A stretch of 64,000 bases of DNA from assembly GCA_946803715.1 (NCBI GenBank), contig CAMPET010000188.1, forward strand, positions 1-64,000, given 5' to 3'. Under the pieces are notes generated by a model, which was not told the DNA's origin, made no database searches, and was given only the letters and a program-made list of their open reading frames with translations. Shown here one piece after another: positions 9,038 to 21,000 of this stretch (position 1 is its first letter; each line of letters begins with the position of its first letter). This DNA comes from Beroe ovata. Its lineage: Eukaryota; Ctenophora; Nuda; Beroida; Beroidae. Both the position numbers and the translations under genes were made by a program.

Positions 9038-12000
9038 CTGTGGTTGAATAGTGGGGTAACCAGGGGTTAGGGGAGGGAGGCGAAATGGGGGTCAAGGATG
9101 ACCACGGTGTCAGAGGTGGGTGGCGAAATGGGGGTGAGGGGTGATGCCCAATGCCCATAACTTTATCCATGCCCCACCCTATAAACTAAAGCAAATTATT
9201 ATGTTTTATTTCAACGGGAGTTTTGTAGATTGTTAAACCTCATAAAAATAGATCTCTTCAACTTGGTAGAATTGCGTTTGTTTACACAACGCAATTTATT
9301 TACACAACTGGTAACATCATAAAATGAACATTATGAACTGGGTTTCTTTCATAAAAGGGGCTCCGTTTGAACAAAGATGAATCCAACACTTTCAAACCAG
9401 CGAGACGCCATTTCCATATCGGTGATTGTTCCTTATGTTCACCTTCACGCCTAGCTGGCGAAAAGGATATAATGGATTATATCACTTTATAGTGAGTTTA
9501 TCACTGACTTTTTGTGATTGTTTCGTATGGTCACCTTCGCGCCTAGCTGGCGAGAAGGATAAAAAATAGATTATTATATAGTGAGTTGAATCACCAACTT
9601 TTGTTTTTGCAAATCAAACGTTGAGTCACGTGAATTACACATATTGTCAAATACAATATAAAACTGCTGAGCTCGTGAAGTTTAAACTAGCAAATCATTC
9701 CTCACTTCCTCCTTGTCTCTATTCCTAGTCTCTATCCGGCTATCCCTAAGCTCTATCCCTAGTCTCTATTCCCAGTCTCTATTCCTCCTCATCTCTTTCA
9801 GCAGAGCTATATAGTTCTATAAGCAGCAACTTTGCTTTCTCGTTAAGGACACGAAAATTTCAAACAACTAACTTTCAATCGTATATTTTGTCAGACAAGT
9901 AAAAATATGGCAAATAGACTTTGATACAATATATATATGCCTATAAAATAACATCCGATAACACATCCTAGTTCAAAGCATGTCTAATCAGCGGAGCTGG
10001 TCGGTCATTGTCCTTCTGACACTGATTAGCATCGGAAAATGTTATAGACAAATCCCGTTATATGATAGTTGTAAAAAGGACAACACCGACTATTATGGGA
10101 ATGACCTTGCAGGCCGAGGGGGTATACCAGTAAGCACCGAAGGTGAATGTGTCACGGAATGCCAGAGGCGTGCAGGATGCGTTGCCTTTACAGTGGTTGA
10201 TGGCACCTCATGCTATCCCAAAGATGCTATAACACCAGAAACCATTCGTACAGGCCAGGACAACAAGGTCACCTATGAGATGAAGTGTCTACGGGATGCA
10301 TATTGGGCTTCTTGTGATGGTGATATTTGCGATGAAAACGCTCATTGCGTTGAAAACCGACCTATAAGTTCCGACTGCACGTGCAACGCTGGTTACCAAG
10401 GAGACGGATTAACATGCACCGATGTCGATGAGTGTGTACTAGGGACACACACCTGTCATGCACAAGCATCATGTGTTAACACAGTTGGGGGGTTCAATTG
10501 CACGTGCAATTCCGGTTACAAAGGTGATGGTGGAATATGTGTAGATGAGGACGAATGTTTGGGAAATCCCTGTGATACAAATGCTCGCTGTGAAAACACG
10601 CCGGGAAGTTACAGCTGTACCTGTAACAATGGGTTTAGTGGGGACGGCGAGATCTGTAGTGACGTTGATGAGTGTGTATCGGACGATGGTAATGATTGCC
10701 ATGCCTTCGCACACTGTACCAATACGCCGGGTGCGTTTGAGTGCAACTGCGTTGAAGGTTTCCTAGGAGACGGCAAAACATGTTACGATAAAAATGAGTG
10801 CCGTAATGAAAGTGATAACAATTGTCACGAGAACGCAGACTGTGTTAATGTCCCCGGTAGCTTCAATTGCACGTGCAAAGAAGGCTACTTGGGCGATGGC
10901 GTATCTTGCTACAACTTGGACGAGTGTGTCCTTGCAGAGGACAACACCTGTGATCCTGATGCATCGTGCACGGACACCGAGGGAAGCTACAACTGCACGT
11001 GCAACGATGGTTACCATGGAGATGGTTTCACCTGCACGGACATAAACGAGTGTGAGGCCGGGGAGGTTTCGTGTCACGCAGCTGCCAACTGTCTCAACAA
11101 AGCAGGGGGCTATGAGTGTGTGTGCAAAGCAGGGTTTGATGGAGACGGCAATACCTGTTCCCGCTCTCCCGACATAACACCCTCCGTACAGTGTCGTGAT
11201 GACAGGATGGTGGTGGACATGGGACTGAGCAACGACCACACTGTGGAAAGTTACTTCCTGAACAATGGGACTGGTCCCGGTTGTTCCCCACCGAACACCA
11301 CAGAGATAATTGATATCCCACTTGTAGGGTGCGGCACAACCACACTCCACAACGCCACCCACCTGGTGTTCCAGAACAAGATCACTGTGGAGACGGTGGG
11401 CCGTATGGAGAGTGCGGTCGTGAACAGGGACGGCCTGATTGAGTACGAGGTGGACTGTGCCTACGCCAGGACGGGATCCTCTGCAGGGGATGGTGGAGAA
11501 GATGGTGTATACACGATGGTGTCATGGTCCATCGGAAAAACGGAATTTGTGCTGTCCAATGACACCACTCTCAACTTTACACTCGCCGGATTTGCTGATG
11601 AGTCCTACGAAACTCCCCTCTCATCCATGGGCGATTTGTTTGTCCTGCAACGTATCTACTTCCAGGTAACAAACTTGCTTGCGGCGGAGTGAACAAGATT
11701 CGGAGTTGCGCGCGGCGCTGAATGTTTCGTTAGGCACCACCAGCATATTGTAAAGTTGTAATGGCGTCAACCGGCACGCCTTACATATAATTCCATTTCC
11801 TTAAAGACTCAACTACAATAATTACAGTTGGGTGCTGATCTAACAGAAGAGATGCAGTCACGGTTTGAGTTGGTGATTGTCGACATCATAGCCCAGGACG
11901 AGGAAGACCCGACAAGTGCCTCCGAACGGAAATACAAGATTGTCGATAACGGGTTGGTGCAGCATTATTTAGAAGTTTGAACGGTATCTGATCTGGTCTT

Positions 12001-15000
12001 GTTTCAAGTCGATGACTGAGATCAAATTCTCGATAAGTAGTTCGAGCACACAGGGCTCTCTCAGACTATAAAATGACACCCCTCAATTCCTCCTGCATAG
12101 GTATATCTAAATTCTTACCCCCCACAGCTGTGTGAAAGACTCGACATATCGAGTGGAATACCCCGATAAGCAGTCCGATTCCCAGAAATCGTTCTCTCTG
12201 GAAGCGTTTAGCTTCATTCACGATGCTGATGCGGAGGTATACCTACACGGGGTGGTGAAACTCTGTGACAAGGAGAGCGCCGATTTCGAGCAGTGCAAGA
12301 GTGTCTGCCAGGAGGAGACCAGGAGACTCCGCAAGAGATCTATCGATCTGGATGAGAAATTCAGGGTTCATACCGGTCCATTCAGCCTCGGGGTGTAGTA
12401 CTCTCTGTACTGCCCCTTACTCTGCCTAACTTATATTACTGCTGTGTCACGTAATTTATTTGAGTTACATGACCTTATACCGCAATAGATGTTTGCTTTG
12501 TCACTTGACTCAATCGGGTCACATGACCCGATAACGCTCGCATTGCACCGTCTATGGATCGTTGTCCAACGATTTATCATTTCTGAGATGCTCTATACAT
12601 GACTGGCAGGGTACCCGGTACAGTGACAAGATGATGAACTTATCAACCCTACTTATTACAATCAAATTTGAGTTTGCTCACGATGAATATCGAAACATGT
12701 AATAAAAACTAAAGAGTCTCATCACTGTCCTGAATATCGCCAGCTCCCCAGCTGGGAACTTTATCAGACGTCTTGCTTTTAATTACTGATATGTAATATC
12801 CCCCTTTGGCCCTTCAATGAATCGATCATATACCTATCTAAGTATCTATTAGCGGTACCATCGATCACTAAATACTAATGAGGTTATGTGTGCTAAGTGC
12901 TTGTAAAGAGATGTATATACTTGTGCCCTAAACTCCGCCGTAGCGTCCACCCTAAATTGAAAAGTCTGGCGTAGCGTCCTGCGCCGTAGCGTCCTACGCC
13001 GTAGCGTCCTACGCCGTAGCGTCCTNCAAGGAGAGCGCCGATTTCGAGCAGTGCAAGAGTGTCTGCCAGGAGGAGACCAGGAGACTCCGCAAGAGATCTA
13101 TCGATCTGGATGAGAAATTCAGGGTTCATACCGGTCCCTTCAGCCTCGGGGCGTAGTACTCTCTGTACTGCCCCTTACTCTGCCTAACTTATACTACTGC
13201 TGTGTCACGTAATTTATTTGAGTTACATGACCTTATACCGCAATAGATGTTTGCTTTGTCACTTGACTCAATCGGGTCACATGACCCGATAACGCTCGCA
13301 TTGCACCGTCTATGGATCGTTGTCCAACGATTTATCATTTCTGAGATGCTCTATACATGACTGGCAGGGTACCCGGTACAGTGACAAGATGATGAACTTA
13401 TCAACCCTACTTATTACAATCAAATTTGAGTTTGCTCACGATGAATATCGAAACATGTAATAAAAACTAAAGAGTCTCATCACTGTCCAGAATATCGCCA
13501 GCTCCCCAGCTGGGAACTTTATCAGACGTCTTGCTTTTAATTACTGATATGTAATATCCCCCTTTGGCCCTTCAATGAATCGATCATATACCTATCTAAG
13601 TATCTATTAGCGGTACCATCGATCACTAAATACTAATGAGGTTATGTGTGCTAAGTGCTTGTAAAGAGATGTATATACTTGTGCCCTAAACTCCGCCGTA
13701 GCGTCCACCCTAAATTGAAAAGTCTGGCGTAGCGTCCTGCGCCGTAGCGTCCTACGCCGTAGCGTCCTACGCCGTAGCGTCCTCCGCCAGAGAGTCCTAT
13801 TATACCAGTAAGGTCTACGTCCAGTAAAAAAATGAGTCCGTGGAACCCGATCAAATTTGGTCCAAAAATGAACGGAAAAGTGTCCTTAATTTTCAAAAAA
13901 TACAAGACGAGCGGGCAGCGGCGTGAAAACTGAAATTCACGTCGAATATCGGCCAATTATCGTAGATTACAGGAAAAATAGGACGAACGTGGTAGCTCGA
14001 AAGACGGCTGAGATACGGCCGTTTCAGAGAGACCCCTCTTTAACACTATTTGTAAAAGAGAATGCCGAGTTTTTGGGGTCGAAAATTTAAACGTCAGTCA
14101 TTAAGGATGGCAGGACAGCCCTTAGTGTAGTTTCTGACGCTCTTTCGAATGGCGCTAACGGAAAGTCGCTCCGAGATTCCGTTCGGCTGCTGCAAGCCGC
14201 CAAAAAAATGGCCGTTTTTCGAGGTCGAAGTCGTCAATTGCAACGGATCAAGGCCCGGTTAGGCTCGATCGAAAGGTATTGTTTTAAATAAGAAAAGTTC
14301 CAAACATTAGCCGAAATATGCTTATTTGGCGGAGATATGGCGGAAAAACTTTTTGGCGAATATTCCGGAAAAATCAGCATAACCCGATTTTCACGTAAAT
14401 ACCATTGTTCCCGAGGTAATTTTGGACGCTGAACTGACTGCCGATGGAATTTCGGCCCTATCTCGCTTCCCTGAGGCCTCATTCCGAATCTGACCAGCAA
14501 AAACGCATAACTTTGATTTTTCACCTTATAACATGGTTTTATGATTTCCCAGGGTCCCGAAATCGGCCCACGCCCCTCATTATATAATATCCGAGTTCTC
14601 AGGGCGACAACTAGCCACATATACTAGTAATATAAATAGAATTCTTCAAACTTGGTATAATTGCGATTGTTTGAAATATTTACACGACATAATATATAAT
14701 CATAATGATAATAAACATTCCTTTTATTATTTCTACGGTTTAATGAACTGGTTTCCTTCATGAAATGGGCTCCGATTGAACAAAGATAAACCCAAAAGTT
14801 TCAAACCAGCGAGACGCCGTTTTCCATAACGGTAATTGTTTCGAATTTTCACCTTCGCGCCTAGCTGGCGAGAAGGATAAAAAATAGATTATTATATAGT
14901 GAGTTGAATCGCTAACTTTTGTTTCTGTAAATCCAACGTTGAGTCACGTGAATTACACATATTGTCAAATACAATATAAAGCTGCTGAGCTCGTGAAGTT

Positions 15001-18000
15001 TAAACTAGCAAATTATTCCTCACTTCCTCCTTGTCTCTATTCTAAGTCTCTGTCCCTAGTCTCTATTCCTAGTCTCTATTCCTCCTCATCTCTTTCAGCA
15101 CAGTTATATAGTTCTTTAACCAGCAACTTTGCTTTCTCGTTTAAGACACGAAACTTTCAAACAACGAAATTTCTATCGTATATTGTGAAAGACAGGCAAA
15201 AAAAGGGCAAATATAGATGCCGATAAATAACATCCGATAACACATCCTAGTTCAAAGCATGTCTAATCAGCGGAGCTGGCCGGTCATTGTCCTTCTGACT
15301 ATCATCAGCATCGGAGAATGTTCACTCCGATTATTTGAAATTTGTAAAAATGAGAATACCGACTATTATGGGAATGACCTTCCGCCCGTCGGAGGCACAC
15401 CTGGAAGCAGCGAAGCTGAATGTCTCAAAACTTGCGAGCTCACTTCAGGATGCATTGCCTTTACAGTGGTTAATGGCACCGTATGCTTTGCCAAAAATGC
15501 TATAACACCAGCCACCGTTTATACAGACCGGGAAAACATGGTCTCCTATCAGATGCAGTGTCTACGGGATGCATATGCTGCTTCTTGTGGTGGTGAAACT
15601 TGCGATGAAAACGCTGTTTGCATTGACAACACTCCTGTAGGTGCCGACTGCACGTGCAACGCTGGTTACCAAGGAGACGGATTAACATGCACCGATGTCG
15701 ATGAGTGTGTACTAGGGACACACACCTGTCATGCACAAGCATCATGTGTTAACACAGTTGGGGGGTTCAATTGCACGTGCAATTCCGGTTACCAAGGTGA
15801 TGGTGGAATATGTGTAGATNTTCCGAGGACAGATTCGGAATCAGCGTGAAAAAACGCTCCAAGTACATATTTTTTCATATTTTTCCCGTACAAAAAATTT
15901 TTGACCTTCATATCGCTATTCTATTCCTATTTAGAAAAAAGTGACAAAATCGACGATTTGGGCGTGGTCCTGTGCGACAGATAGGGACTTTCGGATGACG
16001 ATATGGGTTGATATCGATAGTATGGATGTGGAATGTACGGAATACGATGTCATTGGGTGCATTGGTGTGAGTGTGGCGGCGTGGGAAACCGCCAAAGTCG
16101 CCCTCTGACGCCATATGGCGGGAAATCATTTTACCCGATTTTCACCTAAATACCATCGTTCCCGGGGTAATTTTGAACGCTGAATCGATTGCCGATGGAA
16201 TTTCGGCCCTATCTCGCTTCCCTGAGGCCCCATTTTCATTCTGACGTGCAAAAACGCATAATTACGACTTTTCACCTAATAACATGGTTTTATCATTTCC
16301 CAGGGTCCCGAAATCGGCCCCCACCCCTCCTTACTTAAGAATGGAGTTGTCAGGGTGACAACTGGCCACATATACTAGTAACACTAAATAGAAAACCGGA
16401 ACACGTGCCGGAGGATATGTGTGATGCACCGAATAGCCACTTTTAAGATAGGCCACCCGATGTAAAAAATGACAAGGAACAACGTCCACCCCTGTTTTAT
16501 GAGACTTAAAAATCTGGAACACCCTCAAAATCGCCGATTTATGCTTTGGAAACGTGCCAAGAAAAAAATAAAAGAAGTAGGGAAATGAAAATTGGTGGGT
16601 AATTAGGGCCCGGTAATGTCTAGCTTCAGTCAAAATTTCAGCCAAATCGGCCGTAAAATGAGTCCGTGGCACGTGATCAAAGTTGGCCCCAAAATGGACG
16701 AAAAAATGTCCAAAATTTTCAAAAATACAAGACGACCGGGTAGCAGGCTGAAATTCACGTGGAATATAGCCCAAATATCGTAGTTTACAGGAAAAATAGG
16801 ACGGACGTGGTAGCTCAAAAGACGGCTGAGATATGGCCGTTTACGTGAGACCCACTTTTTAACACTATTTGTAAAGGAAAATGGTCGGTTTTTTGGGTCG
16901 AAAATTTAAACGTCGGTCGTTANCACCGAACACGACAGAGATAATAGATATCCCACTCATAGGGTGCGGCACAACCACACTCCACAACGCCACCCACCTG
17001 GTGTTCCAGAACAAGATCACTGTCGAGACGGTGGGCCGTATGGAGAGTGCGGTCGTGAACAGGGACGGCCTGATTGAGTACGAGGTGGACTGTGCCTACG
17101 CCAGGACAGGATCCTCTGCAGGGGATGGTGGAGACGATGGTGTATACACGATGGTGTCATGGTCCATCGGGAAAACGGAATTTGTGCTGTCCAATGACAC
17201 CACTCTCAACTTTACACTTGCCGGATTTGCTGATGAGTCCTACGAAACTCCCCTCTCATCCATGGGTGATTTGTTCGTCCAGCAACGTATCTACTTCCAG
17301 GTAACAAACTTGCTTGCGGCGGAGTGAACAAGATTTGGAGTTGCGCGCGGCGCTGAATGTTACGTTAGCCACGGTATGCATATTGTAATGGCGTCAACCG
17401 ACACGCCGCCTTACATATAATTCCATTTCTTGAGAGACCCCAGTACAATAATTACAGTTGGGTGCTGATCTAACAGAAGAGATGCAGTCACGGTTTGAGT
17501 TGGTGATTGTCGACATCATAGCCCAGGACGAAGAAGACCCGACAAGTGCCTCCAAACGGAAATACAAGATTGTTGATAACGGGTGGGTACAGCATTATCT
17601 AAAAGTTTGAACGGTATCTGATCTGGTCTTGTTTCAAGTCGATGACAATTAGACGGAGATCAAATTCTCGATAAGTGACTTGGAGTACACAACTCTCTCA
17701 GTCTCTCAGACTATAAAATGACACCCCTCAATCCCTCCTGCATATATCTAACCCCCACAGCTGTGTGAAAGACTCGACATATCGAGTGGAATATCCCGAT
17801 AAGCAGTCCGATTCCCAGAAATCATTCTCTCTGGAAGCGTTTAGCTTCATTCACGATGCTGATGCGGAGGTATACCTACACGGGGTGGTGAAACTCTGTG
17901 ACAAGGAGAGCGCCGATTTCGAGCAGTGCAAGAGTGTCTGCCAGGAGGAGACCAGGAGACTCCGCAAGAGATCTATCGATCTGGATGAGAAATTCAGGGT

Positions 18001-21000
18001 TCATACCGGTCCCTTCAGCCTCGGGGTGTAGTACTCTCTGTACTGCCCAGTGCCCCATTCTTTACTTAGATTATTCCATTCTTTACTTTTTTTAGTTTTT
18101 CGGGATTCATGGTGTGCAATTCTATCATTTCATGGTGGTTCTTTGCAACAAGTACACGAAGAGCTTCATTTTGACCATTCTTTCTATCCGAAATCAAAAA
18201 CGAAATCAACCGGAAGCTAAATTACCTAAACACAGATATAACCTACACCAGTAACCTAACTCCACCCGAAACCAGCATAACTCAAACCCAACCCCCGACA
18301 GTCACGTAGNCCCCCCCCCCCCGTTGTGACCCCACCCAAACCTCCATGCAACTTGTAAAACTCTCACCAGAATTGAAGGCAGTCTCCAACTCCTCGGAAA
18401 TCTTATTAGACAGATACTTGTATCGATTTCTGTGCTTTAACCGCCGCTCCCAGATTGCACCGCTGCTGTCTAGCTGAATGTACGTGACTTCTTGGGGAGT
18501 ACTGTCGACAAGCGATATGCCGATACTCTGAGGGAAGGATACCTCCACAACCATTTGCGATTGCTCGATCTTTATTACTTCCTGGAGATAGTATGTGATT
18601 TGTGGTGCGAAAGTTTGTAAGTTCTCGATCGGATATCTAAGTTTGAAATGTAAGTTCAAGTTGCTGTATCATGGTTGTAAGTCCCAGAACAGATTGTTTG
18701 ACGAATCGCGCTGGTGATTGTAGAAGAACTGATAACCCTGAAAATTTCGTTATACCTGGCTAACGGCATCGACTATATTAGGATCATCAGTGAAAAGGAG
18801 GACTCGTTGTAACCCATCGAGGAAGCTGACAAGCTGTGCTTTTTTGGATTGTTGAGTTGATTTCTCAGTGTACACAAATCCTGTGCAGTTGTCCTTGATA
18901 AACTCTGCTTTCTTCGAGTTCTTCTCGTCACCCTCGACGTGCCAGTGCATCTGAAGACCGGAGAATTACAAAAAGTCACGTGACAGCGTTCCTCGATTTT
19001 CATTATTATAGTGGTCGAGAGGGGTCACAGTCGATCATGTGAAAAGGTTTCGCTATTTTCATTGGCTGCAACTATGATCCAGTTTGATGTACTTTGAGTT
19101 TTATACCGTATGATGCACAATGGCCACCATATTATACTTCGTGTAGGAGTCACATTATTTTGTCCCATCCTCATTTTACGTACCCAAATTATCTCCATTC
19201 ATTTTTATAATTTGATAGTAATCACCTCGCGTTTCTTGTCTGGGAAGTCCCAGGTGTACAGGACTGATCTGTTTGGCGCTAATGTGACGGGAAACATCCC
19301 ACCAACTTGTTGGAAACAGATACTGGAATATTTGAGGAGATTTTCTATCCTAACCTGAAAAAAGATCATCAGCAGATATGCCATATAAATTATAAAAACT
19401 TAAACAGGATAAGCATCTCCTCAATATCTTACTGGAGCAGCACCGAGGTAGTAAAGACCAACTTTGATCTCGGTAGTTGCTTGTCTTACGTCTACAAAAA
19501 CTACGAGGGACGTGAACTCGGGCTGCAGGAAGAATTGGGGGCGTGTCAGAAGAGGGAGATGGTGTGTAACTGTAAGAACAGGGGTGTGTAAGTTGAGGAG
19601 GGGGGGTGAAAGGAGGTGAGGCCGGAGGGGGTGTGCATTTTCTCGTCAAACATTCCCCTCTTACCGTATCATCTCCAGGGTATTCCATTCTGATGACGGT
19701 TTGTTGAGTTGTCCCTAGCGGAATTGCCATACTCGGCTCCCCGTCCTTGATCTTGATAATAATCTTGTGATCATCCTTGGACCCGGGCCAAAAAGGCGTC
19801 ACCTTGTTCGACGGACACTCGATCAGCTGACAAGATGACGTCACGCGTGATGTGTCACGTGGGGAACGCGCAGCATCACGCGACACATTTCCCGTCACGG
19901 ATATGGGAGTCTGAAGCTCGTTTATCACTTGGAACCGCGGGTAAAACGTCACGATATTCGTCAGTTGGATATTTGACAGTGTCACACTGACACCGATCTC
20001 GTAACAGAACCCCGTGGATTCATCCACCGATTTTACACTTCCGCCACTCCCGACGGTGTCGATTGAGAAGTAATCGCTCCACCCAGCGTCATCCACGCTC
20101 ACACGGAGCTTGTTCTTCCCGACAGTCGAGAAGGAAAACAGCATGGGTTCTTGGGGTTCCGCCGGGTCGGTTGTTTCAGCCGTGTCATTGAATCCCTGGT
20201 ATCTCAACGACTTCCCTGCAGTTCGAATGAGTAGGATTAGATTGAGATAAAACTTGGATGTACACTTCTTAATAACAATGATTGCCTTAGATTAAAATTT
20301 TCTTCATTTAATATTATCTCAACTGACCAGTACAATTCACCATCCAATAGTTACAGTAGACCGTTATCATGAGTCCATCATCCAACTTGACCATGACACC
20401 CAGGTTAACTTTGTTAGCAACAGTGCTTCCTGACGTTGTCATGGTAACTGTTGTCAGGGGGCTTTCCTGGAATTTCTTTAGGTTCATGCTCAGCTCACCG
20501 CACCAGTCGTACCCTGATGTGGAAACGACATTTTTATTCATTCTTCATTCATTGCATGATTTCATTGAAGGAATCTGGGAATCTGGCGTGAAACCTACCC
20601 ATGTTATGATAATTCATTATTCGGAGCGTGACTGTTGGATCAGATGTAACGTCGATGTGGTCAAAATGTTCCCTGGCTCCCGCTCCAATTTCAGTCGATT
20701 GGAAGCCGATTCCGCTTATTCTGACAGCAAAAGAGGGAGAGTACTGAGTAGAAGCCTATAAATCACATTATGATGTAAACAATCATGTTAGCTAGATCTT
20801 AAGAATCCTTCCTACTGTAGATCCATATGATCACAATTTCCCTTGCGTGTAAATGAGGGGTGACAACGCGCGCAACAATGCTGAAGATAGCACAGCTGCT
20901 GATCACACAGCTGCTAATCACACAGCCGCTGATCAGTGATCACACAGCTGCTAATCACACAGCCGCTGATCACACAGCTGCTAATCACACAGCCGCTGAT

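Larger units (their letters stand above)
12269..13787. repeat. Direct duplication across the N at 13025
   Basis: Positions 12269-13024 and 13026-13787 are near-identical and meet at a single N. The repeat holds the last ~130 bases of the ZP gene A coding region, its 3' flank and a GC-rich minisatellite. It is best read as overlapping contig ends. The right-hand contig runs on without another N until 15820, so it links a ZP-gene 3' end directly to gene B. That supports a true tandem array. Confidence 0.85.

Noticed and set aside
10763-11362. 199-codon minus-strand frame
   Set aside because: Shadow of the EGF exon of ZP gene A on the opposite strand.
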